Shown: positions 43,261-53,150 of the stretch, one piece after another | How positions within the stretch are numbered: the stretch's first letter is position 1 | How the letters are laid out: every line of letters starts with the position of its first letter | DNA from: Candidatus Falkowbacteria bacterium | GTDB lineage: Bacteria; Patescibacteriota; Patescibacteriia; Patescibacteriales; Patescibacteriaceae | Length of the DNA stretch: 64,000 nt | NCBI GenBank assembly: GCA_016699775.1 | Contig: CP065010.1 | Span: 1 to 64,000, forward strand | Reading direction: 5' to 3' | Program-made: the position numbers and the translations under genes | Notes under the pieces: model-generated | The model's database searches: none | Seen by the model: the letters and a program-made list of their open reading frames with translations, nothing else | Told to the model about the DNA's origin: nothing

Positions 43261-43601
43261 AGAGTCTTTTTAAAGATTTTTTGCAGACTAGTTAATATAT
43301 CAGCCTTAAAATCTTTATACAAAGCAAGATTGGATTTAGGTAAGCACGAAATCACAAGATCAGTTGAGGGGGTTAGTTGGGGCATTACGTCACTAATTAT
43401 TTTACGAACCCTTCTTCGTATTTTATTACGTATTACAGCTTTTTTACTTATTTTAGTACTGACAATTACAGCACATCGAGTGATGTTTGTTGTTCCAGGA
43501 CTATATGAAATACGAACAAATTTACCATAAACCGAAAGTCGTGAAGAAAAAACTCGCTCAAACTCCCGAGTTTTTCGAACACGATTACCTTTCGGAAGCA
43601 T
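43257..43601 (-). CDS. rnpA: Ribonuclease P protein component
   Basis: 114 residues. [20 protein letters not shown], the central [20 protein letters not shown] and the basic signature [12 protein letters not shown] match RnpA. It binds the catalytic RNase P RNA, whose gene is not seen here. Starts 4 bases after the rpmH stop. Confidence 0.95.
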   Translation of the reverse strand: MLPKGNRVRKTREFERVFSSRLSVYGKFVRISYSPGTTNITRCAVIVSTKISKKAVIRNKIRRRVRKIISDVMPQLTPSTDLVISCLPKSNLALYKDFKADILTSLQKIFKKTL

Positions 43602-43605
43602 ACTA

Positions 43606-43743
43606 TTATGAGGTTAATTTCTTCCTACCTTTTGCTACACGTCGCTTAATAACATCACGACCACTTTTTGTTTGCATTCGCTTACGAAAACCGTGCTTTC
43701 TTTTTGCCCGTTTTGCGTTTGGCTGATAAGTTCTTTTTGGCAT
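43606..43743 (-). CDS. rpmH: Large-subunit ribosomal protein L34
   Basis: 45 residues: [20 protein letters not shown].., [19 protein letters not shown]. This is the canonical L34 sequence. It is the first gene of rpmH-rnpA-yidD-yidC and lies divergent from dnaA, the most conserved gene order around bacterial origins. A TTGACG box with a poor -10 (TACCGT) lies upstream on the minus strand (about 43828-43856). Confidence 0.97.
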   Translation of the reverse strand: MPKRTYQPNAKRAKRKHGFRKRMQTKSGRDVIKRRVAKGRKKLTS

Positions 43744-44019
43744 ACTATTTAAAACAATAATAAATTATGAGTTTTCTAAAACCAAACATTTGGCTAAAAT
43801 TCCTCAAGGTTACGCTCTCCACGGTATCATTATTATTGAAAAACGTCAATCATAACGTTTCCCTTTTTATTTATCAACAGTTTATAAACAAGGTTGAGGC
43901 TGTCTAGAATTTAAACTTATTGCTATAATGTTTCAGCTTGATATTTTTCTTTATTTATCTTATTTTTATTAATAATTATTGTTATAGTTATTAATATTTT
44001 TATTATTTTTACCCTTCCT
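43744..44019. promoter_or_regulatory. rpmH-dnaA intergenic region with near-DnaA boxes and the dnaA promoter
   Basis: TTATCAACA (43871-43879) and TTATAAACA (43882-43890) are each one base from the DnaA box TTATNCACA, 40-50 bases upstream of TGCTATAAT (43921-43929), an extended -10 that is the best dnaA promoter. The pair could let DnaA regulate its own gene. The rest is AT-rich with no gene. Confidence 0.6.
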
Positions 44020-45384
44020 ATGGATTTAGATCAACTCTGGCAAGCTGTTTTAGGTGAAATGGAGCTTACTCTTTCTAAAGCAAGTTATACTACCTGGTTT
44101 AAATTAACCTATATTCATTCTTTTGAAAATGGGAAGATTGTTATTTGTGTACCAAATACCTTTACCCAAATCTGGCTAGAAAAAAAATATTATCAAGATA
44201 TTATCGCTACCGTTAAAAATATAAGTAAAGAAAATGTCAAAGAAATATCTTGTAAGATTGAAAATCGTCGATACACTCCGGTTAAATCTTCAACAAATCA
44301 ATCTATTGCAAAAACACTAGGAGCAACAACCCCATCACCAGAAACACCAAAAAAATTAGGTATTAACCGTTTTGGTCTTAATAATTACTATACTTTTAAT
44401 AGTTTTATAGTTGGAAAGGGAAATGAATTAGCTTATGCCGCTTGTCAGGCAGTAGCCGCTAATCCGGGTAAAGCCTATAACCCCTTATTTATATATGGGG
44501 GTGTCGGACTTGGTAAAACTCACCTTTTACAAGCCATTGGAAATGAGTTATCAAAAAATTCTGATAAAATCCTCTATGTAACTTCAGAAAAGTTTTCTAA
44601 TGATTATATTAACGAAGTTAGATCAGGTCGAGCCAAACAATTAAAAGAAAAATATCGGAATGTTGATCTATTATTAGTTGATGATGTTCAGTTTATGGCT
44701 GGAAAAGATGGAACTCAGGAGGAATTTTTTCATACCTTTAATGAATTACATCAAACAAATAGACAAATCGTTCTAACCTCTGATAGACCACCAAAGGCCA
44801 TTCCTGCCCTTGAAAAAAGACTGTTATCACGTTTTGAGTGGGGGATGATTGCTGATATTACTCAACCTGATCTTGAAACTAAGTTAGCTATTCTGGAAAA
44901 TAAGTGTCATGAAAAGAATTTTCCCCTCCCAGATGATATTCTTATGTATATAGCACATAATATCCAAACTAATATTAGAGAGCTTGAGGGGGCATTAACA
45001 CGCCTTATAACGCATTATGAGTTCAACAACCTTCAGCCAACCCTTGAACTAACTAAAGGTATTTTAGCAGCCACCTTAGTTGAATTTAGAGAAAATTCTA
45101 TTACTAGTAAGCATGTCGTTGAAGCTGTAGCAAAGTTTTTTGATATTGATATGAAAGATTTAATTGGAAAAAGTCGTAAAAAAGAATTAGTAACACCAAG
45201 ACAAATTGCTATGTTTTTATTACGTGAAGAAATAAGTGCATCATTTCCAGCCATTGGCCAAGAAATTGGAGGTAGAGATCACACCACGGCTATTCATGCT
45301 TGTAATAAAATAAATGAAGATTTAAAAAATAACCAAAAACTAAAACAACAATTACTTTCGATTCGCCAACTTTTACAGGTGTAG
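44020..45384 (+). CDS. dnaA: Chromosomal replication initiator DnaA
   Basis: 454 residues. Domain I (LWQAVLGEMELTLSKASYTT), a short linker, AAA+ domain III with Walker A GGVGLGKTHLLQAIGN (about 160-175), Walker B LLLVDDVQFMAG (about 216), sensor and arginine-finger region (LTSDRPPKAIPALEKRLLSR), and domain IV with the DNA-binding signature EIGGRDHTTAIHACNKI (about 416-432). It unwinds the origin as an ATP-bound oligomer. dnaN follows after a 240-base gap rich in DnaA-box-like sequence. Confidence 0.99.
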   Translation: MDLDQLWQAVLGEMELTLSKASYTTWFKLTYIHSFENGKIVICVPNTFTQIWLEKKYYQDIIATVKNISKENVKEISCKIENRRYTPVKSSTNQSIAKTLGATTPSPETPKKLGINRFGLNNYYTFNSFIVGKGNELAYAACQAVAANPGKAYNPLFIYGGVGLGKTHLLQAIGNELSKNSDKILYVTSEKFSNDYINEVRSGRAKQLKEKYRNVDLLLVDDVQFMAGKDGTQEEFFHTFNELHQTNRQIVLTSDRPPKAIPALEKRLLSRFEWGMIADITQPDLETKLAILENKCHEKNFPLPDDILMYIAHNIQTNIRELEGALTRLITHYEFNNLQPTLELTKGILAATLVEFRENSITSKHVVEAVAKFFDIDMKDLIGKSRKKELVTPRQIAMFLLREEISASFPAIGQEIGGRDHTTAIHACNKINEDLKNNQKLKQQLLSIRQLLQV

Positions 45385-45624
45385 ATAAGTCTGTTGATAT
45401 CTTGTGTTTTAAGTGGGACTTAAATGTTTATAAAAACGGGTTTTTAAAAAGTGTTAAAAAGTTATACCCTTTTAAAAAAACTTATACAGTTTTAAAAAAC
45501 ACTTTATCACAACTTTATACACACAACAAAAATTTATTTTCCCTTGTTCTATATACAACTCCCGTCTTATCCCCACTATCCACACCCCTTATTAGTATTA
45601 CTGTTATTTATATATTTATATTAT
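45385..45624. other. Putative replication origin (oriC), dnaA-dnaN gap
   Basis: One perfect DnaA box TTATACACA (45515-45523) and near matches TGTAGATAA (45380-45388), TTATCCCCA (45567-45575) and CTATCCACA (45576-45584). They lie around an AT-rich run with repeated TTTTAAAAA-type tracts (45438-45505) suitable for unwinding. Position between dnaA and dnaN beside rpmH is the usual origin site. Open frames crossing this gap are not credible genes. Confidence 0.65.
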
Positions 45625-46746
45625 ATGAAGATAATAAGTCTACAAAAAAATCTTAAATCAAGTGTTTACGCTGTTAGTCATATAGCACAAAAAAATACTA
45701 ACCTACCCATACTAAATAATATTTTAATTTCTGCAAAAGATGGTGTTATAAGTTTAATAACTACTAATCTAGAAATTGGTATTACCAGTGTCTTACGGGG
45801 TAAGGTGGAAAAAGAAGGTTCATTTACTGTAGATGCCCGAATCTTATCTGATTATGTTAATTTATTACACAATGAAAAAATTACCATTGAATTAAAAGAA
45901 AAAGAACTTGAAATTGAATGCGGAGAAACAAAAACAAAAATAAAGGGTCAGTCATCCGAAGAATTTCCTTTTATCCCAGCTATTGAACGAATTAATCCAT
46001 ATATATTATCAATACAAGATTTTAAAAAAGCTGTTAGTCAGGTTTTATTTTCTGCTGCCCTTGATGAAACTAGAGCGGAGTTATCGGGTGTCTTATTAAT
46101 TTTAGAAAACAAAAAGATTACTTTTGTCGCCACTGACAGTTATCGACTAGCAGAAAAATCAATTCAAATTAAAAGTGATGTCATTGACGAGAGGCGCTGT
46201 ATAATCCCCGCACGGACTCTACAGGAGCTTCTAAGAGTGGTTGGGTCTGAAAGTGGAGATGATGACACGCCAAGTGAAATTACTCTCTACGTGTCAGAAA
46301 ATCAATGTCTATTTACAATTGGAAATACGGAAATAGTTTCTAGATTAATTGATGGACGTTATCCTGATTATCAACAGATAATTCCACAAAAGCACAGCAC
46401 TAGAATTTTAGTAGATAAACAAGAATTATCACGAGCAGTAAAAGCGGCGGCACTTTTTTCAAAAACCGGGGTTAATGACATTAATCTTGAAGTAGAAGTT
46501 GAGAAAAAAAATATAATAATATCTGCTGCCTCAGGACAAACTGGTGAGCATGTTAGTAAAATTCCAGCCATAATAAATGGAGTAGATGTTTCAATAATTT
46601 TAAACTCTCGTTATTTACTTGATGTGTTATCTGTATTACAAGATGAAACAGCGACAATTGAATTAATGGACGCAAATACTCCTTGTATAATAAAAGATGG
46701 GCAAATAAAGGATTATTTATATATAATCATGCCGATTAGGACATAG
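45625..46746 (+). CDS. dnaN: DNA polymerase III sliding clamp (beta subunit)
   Basis: 373 residues from the ATG at 45625 (MKIISLQKNLKSSVYAVSHI). A frame from 45544 would add 27 hydrophobic residues coded by the origin region and is rejected. The three clamp domains are visible: NTNLPILNNILISAKDGVIS, FSAALDETRAELSGVLLILE and FVATDSYRLAEKSIQ, then IIPARTLQELLRVV and LIDGRYPDYQQIIP, ending with the usual CIIKDGQIKDYLYIIMPIR. It holds the polymerase on DNA and docks many repair proteins. Confidence 0.97.
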   Translation: MKIISLQKNLKSSVYAVSHIAQKNTNLPILNNILISAKDGVISLITTNLEIGITSVLRGKVEKEGSFTVDARILSDYVNLLHNEKITIELKEKELEIECGETKTKIKGQSSEEFPFIPAIERINPYILSIQDFKKAVSQVLFSAALDETRAELSGVLLILENKKITFVATDSYRLAEKSIQIKSDVIDERRCIIPARTLQELLRVVGSESGDDDTPSEITLYVSENQCLFTIGNTEIVSRLIDGRYPDYQQIIPQKHSTRILVDKQELSRAVKAAALFSKTGVNDINLEVEVEKKNIIISAASGQTGEHVSKIPAIINGVDVSIILNSRYLLDVLSVLQDETATIELMDANTPCIIKDGQIKDYLYIIMPIRT

Positions 46747-46789
46747 GAATACAAAACTATAAAAAAACAAAATACAAAACAAAAAAATA

Positions 46790-46819
46790 AAAACTCTTGG
46801 TTTAAATCAAGGGTTTTTA
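46790..46819 (+). terminator. Terminator of dnaN
   Basis: AAACTCTTG and CAAGGGTTT (one T-G pair) around GTTTAAAT, then TTATTATAA. Weak T-run. Confidence 0.6.
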
Positions 46820-46841
46820 TTATAATGATTAAAAAATTATT

Positions 46842-49406
46842 CTACGACTTCAAATTAAATGTCAATTTTTGTTCAGAACAGTTGTCTATGTCGTCACAAA
46901 CTTTAATTGTAATATCATGAAAACCAGTAGAAAAACCATATAGATTTTTTTCTAACCCAAAAGGGTAGGTGGTAATAATTTCTGGTGTTGCGTTATCAAT
47001 ACTATACTCAACTCGACCAATACCACGTGGGGCAGAAGCAAGAATAGAAATTGACAACATTCCATTAGTTATTTCTTGGCCATCAGAAAAATTTTTTATT
47101 GAAAAATTTGGTCTGTTTTCAGGTAGGTGAAGATTGTCTTTTTCGGTTGGTGGTTTTTCAATGTTAATTTTATTTTTTATGGCCCAGGCTTGGATTCTAC
47201 TTTCCCAAAGATCAAATTGTGGGTCATCACTTGGATTTTTTAATTCAGGACCACGTGGGTCATTTTTATTAATATAATATAAAATTGTGTGTGGTTCTTG
47301 AAAAGATTTTTCTTCAATAAAATTTGGAGGTGTAAATTCAGTAGCTAATAACCCTGAGGCTTTGTCAATTTTTACTTTAGTTAAGCCAACGTCCACGCCA
47401 TCTAAAACCGCTTTGCCGGTAATGTCAATTTTAGGAGCGTTAAATGATTCAATATTTTCATTTCCAAGAACACGTCGCATGTATTCATTCCAGATTGGTG
47501 CAGCGACAACACTACCATCAGCTCCTGCTTTCATTTCAGTATTATTATTATTTCCAACCCAAACACCAGTAACTAATGATGGTGTGTAACCAATTGTCCA
47601 GGCATCACGATTATTATTTGTAGTTCCTGATTTTGCAGCCACTGGTCTATTTCCAAGAGTTAAAAAATTACTTGCTCCAAAAATAAACGAACGTTCATTA
47701 TTGTCAGATAAAACAAAATTTATTAACCGCGCAATATTACTATCAAAAACTCTTGTTTCTTCATTTTTATATTCCTCAAGTATTTTTCCATTACGATCTT
47801 CAACTTTTAATATATACGATGGCTCATGAATTAATCCTTCACGAGCAAAGGCACTATAGGCGTTAGTGTGTTCAAGTAATTTAACCTCACCACCACCAAG
47901 AACAAGTGATAATCCAAAACGATCTTTATCGGCTAGAGTGGTATACCCGAGTTTCTTTGAGAGGGCTACCACGCGGTCAATTCCTGCTAAATAAAGGGTT
48001 TTAACAGCTGGGACGTTTAATGAGCCAGCTAGTGCCTTTTTCATGCTCACAGGCCCATATTCCTGACCATTGTAGTTACGTGGTTCATAGACTGGTCCAG
48101 AGGCAGCAAAATTAGTAACCACGTCATATATAATTGTATTAGGGGTATAGCCCTTTTCAAAAGCCGCTGCATAAATTATTGGTTTAATAGATGATCCTGG
48201 TTGACGTGGTTGTAGAACAACATTTACTTGTCCATCAATAGCGTCATCAAAATAATCACGTGACCCAACCATAGCTAAAATTTGACCAGTTTTTGGATCT
48301 ATGGAAACCATCGCTGCATTAGAGGCTTGAAATTTTTTCTCATTATCAAAGGCTTTTTTCTTTAATACTTCTTCGGCAATATTTTGTTTATAAGAATCAA
48401 GGGTGGTGTAGATTTTTAATCCATCTTGTTCAATGGCCTTCTCGCCATATTTTTCAGCCAGAAGTTCTTTAACGCGCATTACAAAATGTGGAGCTATAAT
48501 ATTTTCTGTTGGTGCTTTAAAGGAAAGTTTGGTATCTTTGGCAGCTTGAGCCTCTTCTTTGGAAACCATATTTTGATCAACCATAAGATCAAGAACATAT
48601 TGTTGTCGGGAAAGTAAAATGTCTTTATTTGGACCATATGGTGAATAGCGAGTTGGGCTTTGTACCATAGCAGCTAAGATAGCAGATTCGGCCAAGCTAA
48701 TATCTTTTGCATTTTTACCAAAATATTTTAAACTAGCAGCTTCAACACCATAGGCATTTGAGCCATAAGGAATTTCATTAAAATACATCTGTAAAATTTC
48801 ATCTTTGGAAAAGTTTTTTTCTAAACGATAGGCTAAGATTACTTCTTTTAATTTTCTGGTATATGATTTTTCAGTAGTTAAAATTGCATTTTTAACAAAT
48901 TGTTGCGTCAGAGTTGATCCACCAGCTTTTCGATTAGTAAAAACATTAGTAACCGCAGTTCTAAAAATAGCCCAAAAACTAAATCCTTTATGATGATAAA
49001 AGTCTTTATCTTCAATGGCTATAGTTGCATCACGAACTGATTTTGGAATTTGATCAAGGGGAACAAGGGTTCTTTTTTCTTCACCATGAATATCATATAA
49101 AATTGTTTCTCCACTTCGGTCATAAATTTTAGTACTTTCGGCAACTTCTCGATCAAGGAGTTTATTTGGCTCTGGGAGTCCACGGGATAGCCATAAAAAA
49201 GAAATAAAACCAATAACAAAAATAACCAACAAAGTGTAGGCGCCAAGAACCATGGTATTTTTTGAAAATATCCAGGATTTAATCGTAGTAAATAGGTGTT
49301 TTTGACTATTACTCTTTTTTCGCCACTCGGTTGTTCGTTGAATAGGGCGATGCTTAGTATTGCGCCAATATTGGGGAGATTTGGGGTTTATTGGCATAAA
49401 ACGCAA
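46842..49406 (-). CDS. Class A penicillin-binding protein (PBP1A type)
   Basis: 854 residues. Basic cytosolic N-terminus, one membrane segment (GAYTLLVIFVIGFISFLWLS), glycosyltransferase-51 domain (IAIEDKDFYHHKGFS with the catalytic Glu, KAGGSTLTQQFVKNAI, QMYFNEIPYGSNAYGVEAAS), transpeptidase domain with PGSSIKP (SxxK), SLNVP (SxN) and AKSGTTNNNRDAW (KSGT), and a C-terminal Ig-like region (FSDGQEITNGMLSISILAS..). It polymerises and cross-links peptidoglycan, so this cell makes a wall. Downstream of the glycopolymer cluster with a 65-base gap. Confidence 0.96.
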   Translation of the reverse strand: MRFMPINPKSPQYWRNTKHRPIQRTTEWRKKSNSQKHLFTTIKSWIFSKNTMVLGAYTLLVIFVIGFISFLWLSRGLPEPNKLLDREVAESTKIYDRSGETILYDIHGEEKRTLVPLDQIPKSVRDATIAIEDKDFYHHKGFSFWAIFRTAVTNVFTNRKAGGSTLTQQFVKNAILTTEKSYTRKLKEVILAYRLEKNFSKDEILQMYFNEIPYGSNAYGVEAASLKYFGKNAKDISLAESAILAAMVQSPTRYSPYGPNKDILLSRQQYVLDLMVDQNMVSKEEAQAAKDTKLSFKAPTENIIAPHFVMRVKELLAEKYGEKAIEQDGLKIYTTLDSYKQNIAEEVLKKKAFDNEKKFQASNAAMVSIDPKTGQILAMVGSRDYFDDAIDGQVNVVLQPRQPGSSIKPIIYAAAFEKGYTPNTIIYDVVTNFAASGPVYEPRNYNGQEYGPVSMKKALAGSLNVPAVKTLYLAGIDRVVALSKKLGYTTLADKDRFGLSLVLGGGEVKLLEHTNAYSAFAREGLIHEPSYILKVEDRNGKILEEYKNEETRVFDSNIARLINFVLSDNNERSFIFGASNFLTLGNRPVAAKSGTTNNNRDAWTIGYTPSLVTGVWVGNNNNTEMKAGADGSVVAAPIWNEYMRRVLGNENIESFNAPKIDITGKAVLDGVDVGLTKVKIDKASGLLATEFTPPNFIEEKSFQEPHTILYYINKNDPRGPELKNPSDDPQFDLWESRIQAWAIKNKINIEKPPTEKDNLHLPENRPNFSIKNFSDGQEITNGMLSISILASAPRGIGRVEYSIDNATPEIITTYPFGLEKNLYGFSTGFHDITIKVCDDIDNCSEQKLTFNLKS

Positions 49407-49471
49407 AATTAATATAAGTAAGCAATTTGTATCTTTTATTATATCACACCGGTTTCTTATTAATACATTGA

Positions 49472-50197
49472 TTAATTATGAGTTTTAAGAACTTTTCTCA
49501 ACTTGAAAAGTTTTTGTATAAAATAAATAGAATCTTTTAGGAGTTTAACTTTACTTGCTCGGTTCTCAAAACGAGCCTCTTTCCAGTTTACGGGGATTTC
49601 TTTTATAGTATATTTAAATTTATCAGCCCAAATAATCATCTCAGTATCAAAAAACCAGTTTTTATCTTGTATATATGGACTTAGAGTTGTAAAAATACTC
49701 TGACGAACTGCTTTAAAACCACATTGTAAGTCAAGATATTGGTGTCTTAGAAAGAGTTTAGCTAAATTATTATATACTCGTGAGGTAATCCCTCTTATCA
49801 TTGATCGATGTATGGTTGATTCTTTTTCATAACGAGAACCAATTGTAATATCTGCTTGATTGTTAATGATAGGAAATAATAATAAAGGTAATGAGGATAA
49901 GGAGACGGCAAGATCACAATCCATATAACAAACAACATCAGCTGTTGAGTGTAGCCAAGTATTTTTTAAAGCATTGCCTCTTCCTGGTTCATTAATGATA
50001 ATACAAAAAACTTTTGGAAGTTCTTTTGCTAACTCTTGGGCAATGACTGGTGAATTATCAGTTGAAGCGTTAATAATAATTGTGATTTTCCAATCAAAAG
50101 GAAAATGTTGACTTTTACAGAATTCATATAACCTCAAGCAGTTTTTCTTTAGGACGTTTTCTTCATTATGGGCGGGTAAACAAATATCAACTAACAT
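49472..50197 (-). CDS. GT2 glycosyltransferase (DPM1/dolichol-phosphate-type)
   Basis: 241 residues. GT-A fold of family 2: VDICLPAHNEENVLKKNCLR, IIINASTDNS, NEPGRGNALKNTW, the metal-binding YMDCDLAVSL (DxD), and LQCGFKAVRQSIFTTLSPYI .. WFFDTEMIIWADK, which is typical of polyprenyl-phosphate sugar transferases. No membrane anchor at the C-terminus (KLFKLRKVLK). It would load a sugar on a lipid carrier for use by the GT-C-like protein in the same cluster. One base after the sulfatase-like gene, so co-transcribed. Confidence 0.9.
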   Translation of the reverse strand: MLVDICLPAHNEENVLKKNCLRLYEFCKSQHFPFDWKITIIINASTDNSPVIAQELAKELPKVFCIIINEPGRGNALKNTWLHSTADVVCYMDCDLAVSLSSLPLLLFPIINNQADITIGSRYEKESTIHRSMIRGITSRVYNNLAKLFLRHQYLDLQCGFKAVRQSIFTTLSPYIQDKNWFFDTEMIIWADKFKYTIKEIPVNWKEARFENRASKVKLLKDSIYFIQKLFKLRKVLKTHN

Positions 50198-50198
50198 A

Positions 50199-51770
50199 TT
50201 ATTTTATTCGTTCGGTTACCTCAATAAAATTATAGACATCATTGACTCCGGGAAAAATGTAATTTTTATCCTCAAGCATTTCAAAATTAGTATTAAAATA
50301 TTTATTAAAAACAAATCTAAAAATATTAACACTACTTGAGAAAGAAGCGAATTCTGCTTTGTTAACTCCTGGTAAATAGTAGGCTGCAAACACAGGCATT
50401 TTTTGTTTCAGTAAATCATCATTTGCATCTCCCCATTTATTCTCTTCAGGTAAGCGAAATCTTAAAAATGTTGGACCTTCATCACTTTGAATAATAATAA
50501 TTGGTGGTTTTTTTGAATTGGCTAATATTTTTTTTATGGATTCTTCTAGTTTACTATTAATACACTCTACTTGGTTAATATAATTTTCAACTTCATGCTC
50601 GGTATCATAGGTATTTTTTATTAAAAATTCACAATCTTTTCCAAAAACATAGGGAGTGTGCGGGGATATAATATGTGTGAAAACAAATTTTGGTCCTGGT
50701 AGTTTTGCGATTTTTGGTAATTGCTCAAACTGATAAGAAGTAAAGTTTCGGCCATCATTAATAAAATTGAGTAAAAGATCTTTAGTAAAAAAGACGGTAA
50801 GTGGCTGTAAAACAGTTGAGCGAATAACAGCTTGATTAAATAATTTTTGTCTCGACATGATCCTATTATTAAATACAAAATTAGCATCAGCTTGAGGATT
50901 AAAGCTTGTTATTTGCCACCAAGACCCCATTTGATAATAGGAATAATTATTACTTTTTAGAAACTTAAGAACATTATTATCGTTAAATAAAGGGGTCACA
51001 AGTGAAATGTCAGAGTAATTTTTATAAACAGATAAATAGTCAAGATATTCCATGTTTAATGTAGAAGAAACAGATAGACAAGTAATTGGATAGTTTGAAG
51101 TGTGGTTGGCAGGCACATGGAATCCTTGCTCGGTTAGAAAATTTATAAACTTTGAATTATCAAAATTATAATATTTTTTAAAAATATCAGGTGAACCATA
51201 GCTATCAGGCACAATATAATAAATGTCTGGTAAATTTTCACGGACTAAGCTTTTATCGGGACCAGGTAATTCAAAGGAGCTTGAAACACTTGGTTTTAAA
51301 AGACGTTCAGTAATTTCAAATTTTGCAATTCCTACTAAAGGAAAAATTACGGCTAGTACTGAAGCTATTAAAATAAATTTATTAACCGCCACTAAATTTT
51401 TTTTAACTCTTTTTATAAAAATATAGAATAATACAGGAAGTGTTAGCCAGGGGAGGAATAAATTAATGTCATTTTCAATGCTAATAAATTTTAAACTCTG
51501 AACAAAGAAAAGAAAATCACTGTATGAGAAAATAATAATAATAAAAAAACTTAAAAATATTGTTCGTTTATGCGGATCAGCAATTAAACGAAAAGCTATT
51601 AGAGAAAAAAATATGGTAACTGGAAGGGTAATCAAAAGTGGTGTAATGAGAATAGGTAAAGAAAGATCCGCCATGTTTTGTTGGTACAAAGAAAGAACAA
51701 AAGAGATGGACAATAAAATTGGTGGTAATATCCAATTTTGATTTAAAATAAATTGTTTAAAAGATTTCAT
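50199..51770 (-). CDS. Membrane-anchored sulfatase/phosphoglycerol-transferase-fold protein
   Basis: 523 residues. Five N-terminal membrane segments (~15-165) precede an extracellular alkaline-phosphatase-superfamily domain: LPDIYYIVPDSYGSPDIFKK with the first metal Asp, ANHTSNYPITCLSVSSTLNM where the nucleophile (Thr or Ser) should be, FTHIISPHTPYVFGKDCEF, and PPIIIIQSDEGP with the second metal site. LtaS- and EptA-type enzymes of this fold transfer phosphoglycerol or phosphoethanolamine to glycans. The donor here is unknown. In the middle of the envelope cluster. Confidence 0.82.
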   Translation of the reverse strand: MKSFKQFILNQNWILPPILLSISFVLSLYQQNMADLSLPILITPLLITLPVTIFFSLIAFRLIADPHKRTIFLSFFIIIIFSYSDFLFFVQSLKFISIENDINLFLPWLTLPVLFYIFIKRVKKNLVAVNKFILIASVLAVIFPLVGIAKFEITERLLKPSVSSSFELPGPDKSLVRENLPDIYYIVPDSYGSPDIFKKYYNFDNSKFINFLTEQGFHVPANHTSNYPITCLSVSSTLNMEYLDYLSVYKNYSDISLVTPLFNDNNVLKFLKSNNYSYYQMGSWWQITSFNPQADANFVFNNRIMSRQKLFNQAVIRSTVLQPLTVFFTKDLLLNFINDGRNFTSYQFEQLPKIAKLPGPKFVFTHIISPHTPYVFGKDCEFLIKNTYDTEHEVENYINQVECINSKLEESIKKILANSKKPPIIIIQSDEGPTFLRFRLPEENKWGDANDDLLKQKMPVFAAYYLPGVNKAEFASFSSSVNIFRFVFNKYFNTNFEMLEDKNYIFPGVNDVYNFIEVTERIK

Positions 51771-53150
51771 TTATTTTCTTATCATTAGATACAAGGATCT
51801 TTTTGAGTCGGGAATGTTTTCTTTCATGGTAATAGTAAAAAATTTACTAAACTCTGCTTCAAATTCTTTTTCATTATAATTATCAAAAATATCTTCACGA
51901 TTTTGAAGTAATTTTTGTGTTTGTTTGTCCTCTTTTGGAACAAATTCAACTATAAGTTTTTCTCCTATATCTGCAAATAATTTCGCGATCATTGATAATG
52001 GTACATTATTTGAAATAGCTAGATGGTGCACCAAGGCTAAGGCAAGAACCGTGTCAGGTAATGAACGAATAAAAATTGAGTCGCGCTCTTGGTTATGCCA
52101 ACCAATTGCTGGGGATGGATTAATCAAATCAATAACCAGGGGTAAGATATTATTAACCCCCTCTTGTCTATTAATTAGGTAGTTTTCTTCAATAACATCT
52201 GGCTCAAAATCCATAGAAATAACCGCAATTCCCTTTTTGGCAGCTAAACGAGAAAATAGTCCAGCATTTGCGCCAATATCCCATAATTTTTTTGTTTTGG
52301 CTGTTTCTAAAAAATCAGAAACAAGACTTTTTTTAGACAAAAGAGCAGTTTCATTATAACTTTGACATTTATTCTCAGTATAATAATTTCCCCAGGCAGT
52401 TGGGCTTTTTTTGTAAGAGAGACCCTGAATACAGCTTTCTAAACTTTCTAATAACCCCCTAAAAGCGTTAATGGAAAAAGTTTTTTTACTAGATGAAGAC
52501 AAGACTAAGGAACCGTGTGCTTGTTGGCTTTTAGCATGCATAAAAATATGCAAAAAAATTCCTGGTTTTAATCGTGCAGAAAAAGGCAATAATTTTATAG
52601 CAAGATCTAAAGATATTCCATTAATATTAATTAATGATAGCTTATTAAGACGATCATCAGTAAGGGCAGATAAGGCCAAAGGAGCTAAAAAATGTTCACA
52701 AAATTGTTTGTAGGCAATCCAGGGTCTATTTTTATCTAATTTTTCAAACGACAGGGTATCAATTAAGATAGGGTTGCCGCCAATAAATTGAATATTAAAG
52801 GCATTGGCATCTTTTAAACTCATTCCATAATCCAGAGCTTTTTTTTGAATTTTTAAGGTTAGGAGAGCGGCAACCTTAAGTTGACTAAAACACCATTCAT
52901 AAGGATAGGAAATAAATGGTATAAGTTCTGGTTTGATTATTTTATATACCCCGGCCTCTAAGGAAAGATCAGATTCACTGTGAGAGATTAGATCACCTAA
53001 TTCAATTAAACTTTTATATAAACCTGATTGCATTAATAGATCATAGTTATTTTTATAACTATGATGTATTTGACGATATATTTCCCCATCCTTATTAAAA
53101 ATAAAACCATTGGGGTCTCTAAACGAAGAGTCTAGTTTATGTATGGTCAT
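51771..53150 (-). CDS. SAM-dependent methyltransferase with kinase-like N-terminal region
   Basis: 459 residues from the ATG at 53150 (MTIHKLDSSFRDPNGFIFNK); an ATG at 53192 lies further inside the upstream gene. The C-terminal half is a class I methyltransferase (KKLWDIGANAGLFSRLAAKK, VISMDFEPDVIEENYL, ALALVHHLAISNNVPL, KLIVEFVPKED). The N-terminal half has GMSLKDANAFNIQFIGGNPI and LIDTLSFE, the remnants of an APH-like catalytic and metal loop. The arrangement is known from NoeA-like nodulation proteins. Overlaps the upstream small gene by 14 bases, so translationally coupled. Confidence 0.78.
   Translation of the reverse strand: MTIHKLDSSFRDPNGFIFNKDGEIYRQIHHSYKNNYDLLMQSGLYKSLIELGDLISHSESDLSLEAGVYKIIKPELIPFISYPYEWCFSQLKVAALLTLKIQKKALDYGMSLKDANAFNIQFIGGNPILIDTLSFEKLDKNRPWIAYKQFCEHFLAPLALSALTDDRLNKLSLININGISLDLAIKLLPFSARLKPGIFLHIFMHAKSQQAHGSLVLSSSSKKTFSINAFRGLLESLESCIQGLSYKKSPTAWGNYYTENKCQSYNETALLSKKSLVSDFLETAKTKKLWDIGANAGLFSRLAAKKGIAVISMDFEPDVIEENYLINRQEGVNNILPLVIDLINPSPAIGWHNQERDSIFIRSLPDTVLALALVHHLAISNNVPLSMIAKLFADIGEKLIVEFVPKEDKQTQKLLQNREDIFDNYNEKEFEAEFSKFFTITMKENIPDSKRSLYLMIRK

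Noticed and set aside
43487-43726. Plus-strand frame opposite rpmH-rnpA
   Set aside because: The minus strand encodes L34 and RnpA with full family motifs; the plus frame is their shadow.
45402-45656. 84-residue plus-strand frame between dnaA and dnaN, and a long dnaN frame from 45544
   Set aside because: Both cover the DnaA-box-rich gap, are hydrophobic by base composition only, and the clamp homology starts exactly at the ATG at 45625.
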